NCBI GenBank assembly: GCA_038030265.1
Contig: CM075939.1
Location: 26,207,253 to 26,271,252 of the forward strand
Direction of reading: 5' to 3'
DNA length: 64,000 nucleotides
Source: Corythucha ciliata
Lineage: Eukaryota; Arthropoda; Insecta; Hemiptera; Tingidae
A program made the translations under genes and the position numbers. Numbering within the stretch: position 1 is the first letter of the stretch; each line of letters starts with the position of its first letter. The notes under the pieces are model-generated. The model had not been told where the DNA came from, searched no databases, and worked only from the letters and a program-made list of their open reading frames with translations. This document shows, piece after piece, positions 33,324 through 44,915 of the stretch.

Positions 33324-34316
33324 GTATATTAACGACTAAGTTGTCATTATCGTTGCGCCAAACAGAATAATTGAACGAGCTCAGAGAAGGCTTAAATTCT
33401 TCACTCTCTTCTAGAACCACTTGTGAATCGTGACGCTGCAGTATTCAAAAGTCATGCTACATATTTTGATTGGCCAAAGTTTTAACTCATCGGTGCTCAA
33501 AGATTCTCTTTACTGACAAAATAATTCGTTTGGTATTCAACAGGCAAATATGACTACACCTCAGAACGTTTACGGCTTTACTGTCAAGACAATCGAAGGG
33601 GAAGATGTATCTCTAGAGAAGTACCGGTGAGACTACTGCCACGAAATATAATTATATCCTTTAAGGTCGGCATTTGGCTTATTTAGCTTAAAATTCATAG
33701 GGGCCACGTTCTGCTTATCGTCAACGTTGCATCAAAATGCGGCCTCACTTCGACCAACTATAAAGAGCTGGTTGAACTCGACACAAAATACAGGGAGAAA
33801 GGCCTTCGCATCCTCGCTTTCCCCTGCAATCAGTTCTCTAATCAAGTAAAGCCCAAATTTACTGGACAATTTTATTGCCTATACCGCTCATTTATTTTAT
33901 TATCAGGAACCGGGCACAAATGAGGACATCGTTTGCTTCGCCAAAAAGAAGAACGCCAATTTCGACTTCTTCGACAAAGTCGACGTAAATGGCAACGATG
34001 CTCATCCCTTATGGATTTATTTGCAAACAACTCAAAAGGGAACCCTTGGAGAGTAAGCGAACTGCTCATGAGGCGCATATTTCAGTCCTCTAATTATCAT
34101 ACCACCGTTGTTGCAGTAAAATCAAATGGAATTTTACCAAGTTTATCGTTGACAAGAACGGAGTGCCTGTAGAGCGATTTGCTCCCACCACTTCTCCACT
34201 GGTATTTTTCATTCCCATCACCTAAACTTGGTTCACCTGACGCCATAATTTGATTTGATTCAACCCTTTCTTTTCAGAAATTGGAGGAGAAGCTTACGAA
34301 ATATTTGGAGGCATGA
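33195..34316 (+). CDS. Phospholipid-hydroperoxide glutathione peroxidase, Cys type
   Basis: Six exons (33195-33323, 33544-33626, 33701-33845, 33907-34052, 34117-34201, 34278-34316) join in consistent phases to about 208 residues. The first exon encodes 43 residues rich in Arg, Ser, Ala and Leu with no acidic residue, a typical mitochondrial presequence. A second ATG at 33550 would give a cytosolic form of 166 residues, the usual GPX4-like length. The catalytic site is [10 protein letters not shown] with Cys (TGC) instead of selenocysteine. The other active-site parts FPCNQF and WNFTKF are intact. A Cys in [13 protein letters not shown] sits where the resolving Cys of thioredoxin-dependent homologues lies. 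The enzyme reduces lipid hydroperoxides. No oligomerisation loop is present, so it is monomeric GPX4-like. Confidence 0.93.
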
Positions 34317-34952
34317 AGAGACGAAAAGTGCTATAAAGATTTTTCATTTCACTGAGTTTTTTAAAGATAATTATGTAGGTACTTCTTACACGTACGAATC
34401 AACGACTTTCTGTTTTTTTGTTCCTTTATTTTTCACAATTTATTGGCGTTTTTAAGTGCCACTCAGTAGTTTTTGTTGTGGTTTATCATAAAACAGGTCG
34501 ATGTGAACTCAATAATGTATTACTGTTAATATTTCACGGACCAAAAAGGGATTGGTGTCGCACATTTTCAATTGAATTTTTTATTGAGCGATTAAGGAAG
34601 GTGACTATTATCTATTTGTATTGTACCGAAATGTCAATATTACTCTTGTTGTTGTAAAACACTCGCCTAGACTTGAAATTCAAGTCAATTTAAAGTTAAG
34701 GAGGGCTGACGATTTTTTCCTGGGACTCATCAATTTGTGGCAGGCGCGAATCTACACTTCTGTTCAGGGGAAAGGGGGTAAATAAGAAACCCCCCCCCCC
34801 CACACGAAGGGAAACTCTTCATTCCTCTTGCTGTTGCTTTTTCCCATGTGGTAATTAGTCGAATTGAAGCAGCTGAGATCACCCATTTGCAACTTGAAAG
34901 ATACTTTCCGTATTCTGGTACGGCCCCGACCCAACCCAAATTGAGCTCGTAT

Positions 34953-35113
34953 AAGGCCTGTTTCACACGATCAACAGAAATCAACACCACACCACAGAAC
35001 AACGGACGTAAAATTTGACGCGTGTTGAGTTAATCGTCTGAAAGACGTATCTTATTTGTGTACGCTGGCTGTGGTGTGATGTTGATTTCTGTTGATCGTG
35101 TGAAACAGGCCTT
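34953..35113. mobile_element. MITE with ~42-bp inverted repeats
   Basis: AAGGCCTGTTTCACACGATC through AACAGAAATCAACACCACAC is inversely repeated at 35072-35113. The total is about 160 bp. The right end directly abuts the TTAA of the next element. TAA on the left and TTA on the right are not identical, so the duplication is uncertain. Confidence 0.7.
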
Positions 35114-35494
35114 AAGGGGGAGTTGTACATGTGTTTCCTCGACCCCCCTCCAATCATACCTCGCCTACTCCGCGTTACGGAAATTACCGCCGTTTTTCTG
35201 CACCAATCCTGGACTTCAAGGGCTCATTTAAATCTTCAGGAAATTCCGCACAACCGTACGATCTTGCTTTGCTGAATAAGTCGTCGAAAGAGTGTGAATT
35301 TTCAACGCAAAAGTTTATGTGCGTTTTACAGTTATTTTAGGGATGAAATATGAAAAAAGAAGATCGTATGGTTGTGCGGAATTTCCTGAAGATTTAAATG
35401 AGCCCTTGAAGTCCAGGATTGGTGCAGAAATACGGCGGTGATTTCCGTAACGCGAGGTACGATTGGAGGGGGGTCGAGGAAACACATGTACAAC
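35112..35494. mobile_element. TTAA-type MITE, family 1, truncated copy
   Basis: This begins TTAAGGGGGAGTTGTACATG and matches 31683-32082 along its length, including the inverted arms. The right end stops at ATGTACAAC and is joined to CAGTGGCGTGCCCAGGAATT, which resembles the end of an unrelated transposon. The terminal 8 bases and the second TTAA are missing. Confidence 0.7.
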
Positions 35495-35659
35495 CAGTGG
35501 CGTGCCCAGGAATTTTTCTTGGGAGGGGTTTTCAAATTACAAAATTATATTTATACAAAATGGTGATTTTTTTGACAGAAATGGGGGGGGGGGGTCAATC
35601 AGTTCGTAAGATGGACACGGTCCTTTATAGTCAATTCTGCGATAATAGTCAATTCATCT

Positions 35660-36650
35660 TTTAAGGGCGCGAATAGCCAGTTTGGCAATTTTTTCGGTGC
35701 AGCATGGCACAAATCATCATTTAAGCCATCTATACAAGGCGCGAATAATCAGTTCCGGTACTTCTAAGGCCCGAATTGTCCGCAGTTTAACCGTTTACGA
35801 GCCGATAGCCACTTTGAACACGAGCAGTAGCCTCTGTAGGGCGCAAATGATCTGTTTAGCTAATCTTTGGACCGTGAATTTGTGGTAGGAGTATGCCATT
35901 TTTAGGACTTAAAGAGTCAGTTTTGCTATTTATAGGGAACGAATCGTCAGTTTAGATATTTTCAGGGCACGAGGTTCAGTTTGGCCATTTTCGATGGTGG
36001 ATAATGGTTGATTTTGAATTTTCAGGACATGAATCATCCGTTTCGGACCTTTCAAAATGCGAATCTCGCGGGCCGCTACACGGCGGTCAGTTTTGCTGTT
36101 TTTAGAGCGAGAAATTTCTATTTTTCTAAGCGCTAATGGTCAGTTTGGCCAATTTAAGGACAGGAATCGTCTGTTTAGGCATTTCCAAGGCGTGAATCGT
36201 CAGTTAAGCTATTTTTAGAGCGCATAGAGTCAGTTTTGCATCAGTGCTTGCTTGCATAGTCAGTTTGGCCAATTTTAGGGCGCGTATTCTTGAAGCTTGA
36301 CATTTATACATATAGGGCGTCAAACCAAGTCGATAATGGTCAGTTAAGGCATTTTTGGCGTGCGACTGGTCGATTTTGCCATTTTCAGGGCACGAATCGT
36401 CAGTTATACTTTGCCCAAACATAGCAGCATAGGCGGGTTCAATTAGTCCCTTCTAGCCAATTGCGCACGAATCGTTATTTTGACCATTCTTGGCGCGCAA
36501 ATGGTCTATTTTGCAGCTTTCAAGGCAGGAATATTCTGTTAAGGCATTTCCTGGCCACCTATAGAGTCATTTTGGCCATTTTAGAGCGAGAATCGCCAAT
36601 TTGGCTATTTTTAGGGCGCGAAAACCGTCAGTTTGGCCAATAGAAAAATC
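35660..36650 (+). repeat. Degenerate ~30-bp array, family A (long)
   Basis: About 30 units of the type GCGCGAATCGTCAGTTTGGC followed by CATTTTTAGG run in one orientation. They match the array in the long Ago1 intron (23840-24480). Units differ by many substitutions and small indels, so stop-free frames here are accidental. Confidence 0.7.
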
Positions 36651-36659
36651 ATATCTCGT

Positions 36660-38125
36660 AGGATTTTGATTTTCGGACCGAAGCCTCGGCTTGCGATTTT
36701 CTCAATTTTCTTTGAATTCGCAAATTTTCTCAATTTAACCCCCAATTAGCCATTTATCCTGATTATAACCACACATTAGCGTTTTTCCTCAATTCAGCCG
36801 CTAAAATTACAGATTTTTATATATTTCAGCCACGAATTAGAGGTTTCCCCCAATTTTCGTCGCGAACTACGTAAAGCTTTTTCTGAATTTGGCTGTGGAT
36901 TAGCGATTTTTTCTTTTTCTGGCACAAAGCTACCTTTAGAAGCCGCGAATTTGACGTTTTGTCCATTATTTGAATTGAAAATTAGCGTTTTTCCTCACTT
37001 CAGCGCTTTTCAATTTTATCGGTGATTAGCCACGGATTAGCGATTCTTCGCCATTTTAGCGGTGAGTTAGCGTTTTTTCTGAGTTTTTGCGGTGATTTCG
37101 TATTTTTCTTGATTTTAACCGCAAATGAACCATTTTTCTCAATTTCATTCATGAATTAGCGCTTTTCCTGTAGGTACTTTATCCGCGGAAGCTTTAAGGA
37201 AACTAGAGCCGCGAAGTAGCGCCTTTTCTCACTTTCTGTCCGTGAATTAGTAGCGTTCCGTGGGCCTAAAAATGTGGATATTATTAATCTATGTTAATGT
37301 TTGTATACGTGAAAACGAGTTTTTGGCATGCAGTTGGACAGCGATATTGGCTCCTTGCCATCGTGCTTGCAGGTGATTAGCAAAGAGTGTAGCTGAATAA
37401 TCGATTTAGCCCACAAAAGCACAATTCTGAAGGCTCAAATCGAGAGAACACGCGGCCTTCTAGGGGTAACTTCGTGGCTAAACTAGAGAGAATACACTGC
37501 TCACCAATATTTTTTATATTTTAGGTCCGTAAGCGGGTAAACATGAGAAGGCGCACCTACTTATATGCTATTCTTGCAGGCAAGTACCAACGATGCAAAA
37601 AGTTGGAAAAATCGCTAGTATTCGTGGCCAAAACTGTTCAAAAGCTTTTATTCGCGGTATTTAGATGAAACATCCAGGCCGAAATTGAGAAAAAATCGCT
37701 TATTCGCGGTGTATATATGCCACTTTACGCCTAAAATGAAGAAAAAACGCTAATTTGCAGTTGGTAAAATTGAGACGTGGCCCAGTTTTTGCATTTCTGC
37801 AAGCGCTAAAAGGCAAGAAAACCCACTAAGGCTATAAGATAGAAAAAAGCTCATTCGGGGCTAAAATTGAGAAAAATGACAATTTCGCCACTGAAATTGC
37901 AAATAATTGAAACGCCCATTCGCGGATAAAAAAGTGAAAAGCCACTAATTCACAGCTAATTTTCGAAAAATGCTAATTCACGGCTGAAATTGAGAAGAAC
38001 GGCTAATTAGCTGCTAAAATTGGGACATAGGTACACTAATCTGCGGCAAAAATTGAGAAAAATAGCTAATTCGCTAATGAAATTGACAAAAAGCGCTTCT
38101 TAGCGGCTAAACTTGGAAAAATCCT
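36660..38125. repeat. Family B ~30-bp array in two opposed halves
   Basis: From 36660 to 37260 the unit reads like CACGAATTAGCGATTTTTCT followed by CAATTTCAGC. From about 37570 to 38125 the reverse complement is read (AAATTGAGAAAAATCGCTAA then TTCGCGGCTA). A spacer of about 310 bp (37260-37570) separates the halves. The whole is a loose 1.46-kb inverted repeat made of tandem units, resembling the architecture of Foldback-type elements. Confidence 0.65.
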
Positions 38126-38130
38126 ATTTC

Positions 38131-38496
38131 GGGAGCGTACAAGTACTACCCCTCGCCCATTATCCCCTCACTGTTTTACGCGCGAAGTATTTGGAATGTT
38201 TCATTTTTTATGGTCTCATATGTGAAACCTTATAGTCCTGAGACTTGCCCAGCAGAGCCCGAATTTCAATTTTGACTTTCCTCAAATTTTAAATTAAATT
38301 CATAGTATTACTAGTAATTTTATAAAGTTGATTTAAAATTCGAGGAAAGTCAAAATTCAAATTCGGGCTCTGCTGGGCAAGTCGCAAGACTATAAGGTTT
38401 AATATGAGACCTTAAAAAATGAAATAATCCAAATACTTTGCGCGTAAAACGGTGAAGGGATACTGGGCGAGGGGTAGTACTCGTATGCCCCCTTAA
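38131..38496. mobile_element. TTAA-type MITE, family 2
   Basis: The element has inverted arms of about 155 bp; the left arm contains GCGTACAAGTACTACCCCTC and the right arm its inverse, ending GTATGCCCCC followed by TTAA (38493-38496). The arms include ACTTGCCCAGCAGAGCCCGA and its inverse near the middle. The left TTAA is degraded here but is intact in the half copy at 16647. Both TTAA families start with GGGGG. Confidence 0.7.
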
Positions 38497-38683
38497 TTGA
38501 AAAAAAAAATTTCGCTCCGGCAGCTGGCGCGGCGGTCGGAAAGAGTGCATTTCATTCCGTATACGGATACCCTAAGCCGTCCCAGAAGTAATAATTTTGA
38601 TACCATAATTTGTTTCATTAAGCCGAACTTCTTCCTCTATTTTCTCCCCCCTCTCTTCAAAAATGTCGAAAAGTGTCGGTAGC

Positions 38684-39170
38684 ATCTAGAATCAACAGGT
38701 GAGTTGTAGTGATTTTTTGACCATTTCAACCCCTATTCCCCCCCCCTCCACCTCGACCGATTTGGCCCAAATGCAATACCGACCGGGGTCTTACGACTAC
38801 TGATTTTTGTGCCAAAGCGTGTTCCGCTAAATTGATTTCTTCGAGAGTTATCGTGCTAACAAGACCACACACTTACTTCCACTCCGGGGGCAACACCCCC
38901 TCCCCCACAACTTTTTCAAAAAATTAAAATGGGAATCAAAGGCTACTCCAACATGGGAGTATACGTACCGAATATGATGCTTCTAGAATCAACTGGTGAT
39001 TTAAAGTGATTTTTTGACCATTTCAACCCCTATTTCCCCTCCCCCCCTACCACGACCGATTTGGCCCAAATGCAATACCGACCGGGGTCTTACGACTACT
39101 GATTTTTGTGCCGAAGCGCGTTCCGCTAAATCATATTCTTCGAGAGTTATCGTGCTAACAAGAAAACGGC
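38684..39170 (+). repeat. Two direct copies of a ~185-bp unit
   Basis: The segment from TCTAGAATCAACAGGTGA through CGACCGATTTGGCCCAAATG, CGGGGTCTTACGACTACTGA and GAGAGTTATCGTGCTAACAA (38686-38864) recurs at 38982-39160 with about 90% identity by eye. The intervening 115 bp is unrelated. No coding potential. Confidence 0.75.
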
Positions 39171-39189
39171 CATAAGCTTACAAATAAAC

Positions 39190-39275
39190 CTATATATGTA
39201 TATGTATATATACACATATATATACATGAATATGAATATATATGATATATTATATAATACATATATATGAATTCC
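39190..39275. repeat. AT-rich TATA microsatellite
   Basis: An imperfect (TATA/CATA)n tract of about 85 bp, self-complementary and probably hairpin-forming. Confidence 0.8.
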
Positions 39276-39279
39276 GGAG

Positions 39280-41067
39280 ACCACTGAATTCGTGTTCTAG
39301 AGGTCCCGAAACATGAAAAAAACCTACACTGGAAGAGAAAAACCTACACACAAAGATCATAATCTGCTTTGCTGAGCTGAATCGAACGAGGTAGAATGCC
39401 TAAGTCCCCCATCAAGTCCTAACGCCCAGTTGCCTGAAGATGGCAACGAGACCATAAAATCGGTATCGGTGCAGATATAAGACAGCAAAGTAGGGGAAAA
39501 ACGTATGCAGCATGAGGGCTGAGGCACAAGCTGCTGTGGCAGGCCTTTGGAGTAAGTGTATTGTGGGTGTTCTCAATGAGTATGAGTGAATTATGAACCA
39601 ACTGCTAAGCTATACGCTGTAAAACAGCCATGTGTCTTGAGTCGTGGGTTGAAGTAGGGTGTCCCGGTTTTAAGAAAACCCTACTTGATAGTTTTTCTCA
39701 TTTGTCTCATTGTGTCTATGCTATAATAGGCCAGTTCCGGGATTCTGTATGCTTACCTTCGACCGTTACCGAGAAAAATTAATCCGTAATTACCAATTTT
39801 CTCAGGCGGACTGGGATCCGTCAAAGAGTTGGGGGGGGGGGGGCAGGCATCGGCCCTCCGGCCGCATTGGCCCTCCGGCCCTTCGGGCTCAGCTCGTTCG
39901 CCCCCCCCCCTGTATCCGCCCCTGTATGGCAAGCATCTAAGTGGGAAAAAAGGGAATTCATGAAAAAATCATAAAATGTGTGATATCTCGGAAACAAAGA
40001 GGAATTTCCAAAAACTCCAAATAGTCATATCGATGGCAAATGGTGTGCCCCATAACTGGTTTTCTTCTGTCCAGTTAATTCATGAACACTCTAGTGATCG
40101 TTTGTCCAAAATTATTCCCGGTGCGTTATTTTTAGGAGAAGGGGCAAAGGGGGAGAGCTCATTCCACTAAATTCAAGGGCGGGCGAGAGTCCATCCCTAA
40201 GTGGACAGACTATAGCCAGGGTTCTGCGGGCACTGTGAAAGATTCGCGAAACTCAACATTTCGCGGAAATAAACATCAGAAACAGAAACTAATAGCAATG
40301 TCATGTGAACTGCAAACTACAGCAATTTTACCGATTTAAGACCCGCTGAGGAAGTTTCATGGGTATGAAATTATTCATAAATCTATCTTTTAAAGTTTTA
40401 AGGACACTAAAATAGAGCATAAATCGTGATGAATTCGTAAAATAACCCAACAGTAAATAAATACGCGATTTTTGAAGTTTTAGGTCATTTCAAACACGCC
40501 AGCTAGCATGTTTGTGTCATCAATGCCTTCCGAAAAAAAAACACCTGTAACGTTGCTGCCGGGGAGCGGTTTGTTGTGTTTCTTTGCCTTATTTTCTACC
40601 TGGGGCCCCCAGGTAGATGCCAAGGGATGCTGTCTAGTAGTCAGCATGGGTAACATTAAAAGCAATTTCAATTTTGACGCTGATTTTCTCGGCAGGAGTG
40701 GGAGAAATTCAAGCAAATAACACTGAACGACGTAGAAAAAAGTCTGGCCTTTCCAACGGTGCCAACAGATTTGACGTGACTCATCTGGTTGCTAGGGTAC
40801 GGACGATTTTCTTTAAGAAAACAATGTAATTTTGAAAACTGTGAAACCAAATCTGCGAATATCTCTGAAACTATTAGGAATTTGACTAGGATCAATATGA
40901 CTTTTTTGATGCATTTGTGACGTAGAACCACCCGTAATGAAACTGCAGTTTAGAAATTGGCTTTATTCGACATAAAAATACGCGACCAAAAGACGAGTGA
41001 ATAATTATTCATGGGGTTGGAAAGAACATGCGTGAAGGATGTGATTTCCACTACACCACCAGCCTGA
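39280..41067. other. No gene recognised
   Basis: The tract holds a long G run (39830-39842) and a GC-rich block with CCGGCCCTTCGGGCT (39855-39915) that looks like transposon-end debris. Open frames are below 90 codons and unrecognised. Confidence 0.4.
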
Positions 41068-42174
41068 GGCCGGGTGCACACGAGCGTAAATTGACGCGCG
41101 TCACTCTTTGGTTCAATGCACACGAGCGTTCGAGCAAAAATTGACGCGCGTCACTTGACGCACGTCACTTGGTGGTTGCGAGCGTTTGCTAGACAGTCTT
41201 TCCTCTTCCACTGAACAAGATGGATCGCAGGGCTCAATTGTTGAAGAAGAAAATAATTATTTCGGTTGCCGTGTATAGGTATACATATACACCGTAATAC
41301 CGAATTTCTATCCTTGTATTCTATCCTTGTTTCTATCCTTGTATTCCTCACTCCTCACATTCCAAATCGAGGGATGAATTTGGACTTCATGAATGAATAA
41401 TTCAGTATCGACTTCCAATTCTTCACTCATTTTTTAAAACTAAAAAAAAAAACTCTGCGAATTATCGAACAATGCCTTATTATTTCGACTGTGGGTTTAT
41501 TATTCATGGATGTAGTGAAATCTGGCTTGAAATTACATGAAAATCGACACCCCACACCCATATGATCCCAAATCCTTTGAAAATCCCCATTTTGGACCCG
41601 TTTTTGGCCCATAAAACCCCAGGGAGTTATTTGATCAAACTGATCAGATGTAAGGACCAACTAGACCCCAAATGGAGTCTATGTGCGAAAGAACGAGTTT
41701 TTTCGAGCAATCCTAGGGCAAGATATGGCCCGGACGGCGGACGGACATTTTTTTATTATTCCAGATTTGGATTCTACGCACTTTGAAACGTAAAACTACA
41801 AATTTTGAGGGGGGGTCAAAAACATTTGTTTGCGATACGATTACAAAGACTTATTATTGAGAAATAATAAGTCAAAGTGAAAATGTTTGAAAAAAAATGA
41901 ATAAGAACAACAGCTGTCTCACTCCTGCGAGCCTGCGACGCCGAGCGGCAAGTGACGCCGACTGCCCGTGTGCACTGCTCCATAGACTTCTGTGTATTTG
42001 TAGGTATCGGAGGGTAAGCGAGCGGTAAAAAAGGGACGCGCGTTCCACAGAAACCGGCGTCAATTCAAGCTTGCCGTCGGGCGTCTCTTGCAGCGTCGTT
42101 ACGTGTGCACTGCCCCATAGGCTTCTAGGTATCTGCTCTAACGCGCGTCAATTGACGCTCGTGTGCACCCGGCC
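41068..42174. mobile_element. 1.1-kb inverted-repeat transposon, non-autonomous
   Basis: The left end GGCCGGGTGCACACGAGCGT and the right end (ACGCTCGTGTGCACCCGGCC) are perfect inverse copies for 20 bases and extend through TTGACGCGCGT. Sub-terminal motifs GACGCGCGTCA are repeated on the left. The flanks are TGA and TAA, close to the TWA sites of PIF/Harbinger but not identical. No transposase frame remains. Confidence 0.65.
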
Positions 42175-42182
42175 TAAATATT

Positions 42183-42548
42183 AGGTTCGTTCGTTTGTCG
42201 TCCGGAGCTGCTCTGGACTGCACGAACAGTCCGAAAAGCGTTCTTTTGTAATCCCGAACTATACTGAAAGCGTTCGTTTGTCAAACCTCGGACTGTTCAG
42301 TGCAGCACTATCTACACTGAAAAATTAGGAGGAGCTTGCTACTCGAAATGTTATAACCTGCTCTATAATTACCTTTTGTCAAAATTTCTTACTGTGAAGC
42401 GGGAATAAATTATAAAGGTAATGATTTTGTTATCGTTAGGTTAGCCATTTGCACGAAAAGCGTTCGTTTGCTTTTCAAAAATGACGTCAATCCCGGACTG
42501 CTCGAACTACACCTACACCACTACACTGAACGAAAAACGAACGAACCT
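42183..42548. mobile_element. MITE with AGGTTCGTTCG ends
   Basis: AGGTTCGTTCGTTTGTCGTC at the left pairs with the inverse at the right (AAAAACGAACGAACCT). ATT flanks both sides and may be a 3-bp target duplication. A partial relative is present at 14523-14570 (GTTCGTTCGTGTCGTCCGGA). Inner motifs with GGACTG and CAGTCC repeat several times. Confidence 0.6.
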
Positions 42549-43978
42549 ATTGACAACCATTTCAGAAACACCCTGTAATTATGTCCAACGTCAATTTTTT
42601 TTTAAATGTAGAGCAGAATCTGGGACAAAACGCGTCGCGGGATGACCGTACCCGGGACGCGGGACAAAAGTAGCCAAAACGGGCTACGTTTGGCAGCCCT
42701 AGCCACCTAAGAAATAAGGACGTACGGAAATTGGGAATTAGCATGTTTTCTCAATTTCAGACTTAGGCTTCCTCACATAACAGAATTGCACACATAGACC
42801 TCGATAGTCTACTACGGAGTCGAGAAATATCGTCCAAAACTAAGAACAAGGCATTATAACGTGATATTTTCGGCGCCGGCTACCCCTTAAGGATGCCTTT
42901 TGATTGGGGCTGGTAAAAATGAACCTGAAAATCGCCCATTTAAGCCCTTTGTGGGCTAGACAAATATTTCCAATACATAATTATTTAAAATTGAACGGAA
43001 CCGCGTTTTCTGGGTTTCTCGACACGGGAATTCGACAACCTAAACGAGCCGTTCACATGAACCGCTGAAGGGGTTCTTCCCCCGAATGCCGCCGTTCTTG
43101 GCCAGCAATTGGCTTTTGAATGAGTCAATCCTGTGACAGTGGATTTTTCAGTGAGGAATACCAAGGAAATTTCGTTCTGCGAGCAATAATCCACTTTCAT
43201 TTTGAAATCGATTTGATTTGAGGTGGGATCTTAAGCTCAGGGATAATACCACCTAAATCCGCCCCTGGGGAAAGAATAAGGTGCAGAAAAATCGTCGTTT
43301 TCGACAACAAGGTTTGGTCCCCTATGATCAGGGGAATAGGATTCGCTGGGAGCTCGGCCACGAGGAGTTTTGACCTTTAAATTATAGTTTGGTGAAGTTC
43401 AAATCATTTCGAGCTATATCGTCATATACATAATATATCGTATCATTTCGTATATATCATATATCATTTCGAGCGTTTATACAAGATTTTGGAAATTGAC
43501 ATTCCTAGGGGTGTCCGATGTCACTCACGAGAGCAATTTGGGCCCACTTCGAACGCTTCAAAACGCTCTCGAAATTCCATGCCAAATGAAGCACACCTAT
43601 ACCCATTTGGCGACAGTAACTCTTTTGGAGCGAAGTGGAGATTCCCATCCACCCCATATCTGATCGCCGCATCACGCATCCCTGAAGGGGTGCACCCCTC
43701 TCCCAAACTAAACCGAGCGGTAAATCAATTTGCCGCGAATCATAAGACCGTCATTGTTATATTTTTGTCAACCCAGCGAAATTGGCAAAACTATAACTTT
43801 TAAATGGGTCAAAAGCGCGATATGATGTCTTTGGTGCAGCAAAACAGTTTGGTTTTATTTGGAGAGGCAGTCCCGCGTTTAGTTTTTATTGCATGACCAT
43901 ACACGAACTGATTTTTTGCGGAAACCCAAGCAGGCCCGTCATAAAAATCGGCCGGCCCGGCCTGCGATTCTGGCCGTG
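42549..43978. other. No gene recognised
   Basis: Contains short TATA-type microsatellite text near 43430-43470 and CCGCCCCTGGGG transposon-end debris near 43258. Frames up to 104 codons are not recognisable. Confidence 0.4.
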
Positions 43979-44434
43979 TTAGTGGATTTGATGAGTATGA
44001 CAGATACAGATAAGTACATAATATTCTTTCTCTATTATAGAGGGAAAGTAAGAGATGACTGTATATAAGTATAAAATATTATAAAAGTGACGGTTTTTTC
44101 TGGGTTTCGTGATATAAACTGTCGGAGAAACGAGTATAAGATTCCATTGTTTAGTGCCTTGAGGGTCGACTATAAGACTCCGGGGAAGAAATTTTACGCT
44201 TTCCTGCCGAACAAAGAGAGATGAACGCCTATTGGATCGAACAATTTTTACAACTCCTTTCACGCCGATTTGGCCAAAGAAATGAGACTCACTTGAACCT
44301 GTACAATAAGGAGGCTGCGGCGGACAGCAATGATTGGGATCACCTACGATATTTTCACTTTTCAATAAATGAATAATATATAAAGAAATAAAGAAATAAA
44401 AACCCAGTCTAGAAGAGTGGGCAACATTTATCAA
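43979..44434 (-). CDS. Orphan 151-residue open frame, secreted-like N-terminus
   Basis: The frame is unusually long for its AT-rich setting. It starts with a hydrophobic stretch (SRLGFYFFISLYIIHLLKS) that could be a signal peptide or membrane anchor, then CCPPQPPYC and a mixed tail ending with CICHTHQIH. I recognise no domain. Splicing is not evident. It may be chance; the cysteine-proline motif behind a signal-like start is the only argument for a gene. Confidence 0.2.
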   Translation of the reverse strand: MINVAHSSRLGFYFFISLYIIHLLKSENIVGDPNHCCPPQPPYCTGSSESHFFGQIGVKGVVKIVRSNRRSSLFVRQESVKFLPRSLIVDPQGTKQWNLILVSPTVYITKPRKNRHFYNILYLYTVISYFPSIIEKEYYVLICICHTHQIH

Positions 44435-44719
44435 GTTGCAGAAAGTAATTACCGATTATATGGGATGGAAGGGAGGTAGTCAAAATCTTCCGGTTAGGAC
44501 ACTAAAAATTGTTAAAATATGCTGTGTGTCACACACTACTCGTCCACCTGTTACTCTTTATGACCCCGCATGCTCTCTGAAAGAAAAAAAGGAAGGTAAA
44601 AAATGGCTAAATTTTCATTATTAGGAGATTTTCAATAATGTAATAGGGTGTGAATCAGGTAAAAAAGGGGGTGAAGAGTAGAAACTGTGGACCACCCTCA
44701 AGAATGTCAGCGACATATT

Positions 44720-44915
44720 AGGAGGATTTGGAAAAAAAAAGAACGAGAGAGAAAGAGAGAGTGTGAGAGAGAAAAATAACTGAGGTATAAAAATGATGAT
44801 GATATTGACGAAGAAGGGGGGTGATGGAGTGTCAACCAAGCAGCGGGGGAGCCTATCTTTTCTCTCACTCTCTCACTCTCACACATACTCTCTAATACTC
44901 TCTCTCTCTGGCAAA
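44720..44915. repeat. Purine- and pyrimidine-rich simple repeats
   Basis: A GAGAGAAAGAGAGAG-type tract (44740-44775) is followed by a CTCTCACTCTCTCAC-type tract (44855-44915). They are partly complementary and could pair with each other. Confidence 0.7.

Noticed and set aside
33701..33845. Selenocysteine in the glutathione peroxidase
   Set aside because: The catalytic codon is TGC (Cys), not TGA, so no SECIS element is needed.
35660..38125. Regular ~30-bp repeats resembling a CRISPR array
   Set aside because: Units are contiguous and degenerate, without conserved repeats separated by unique spacers, and the locus is eukaryotic.
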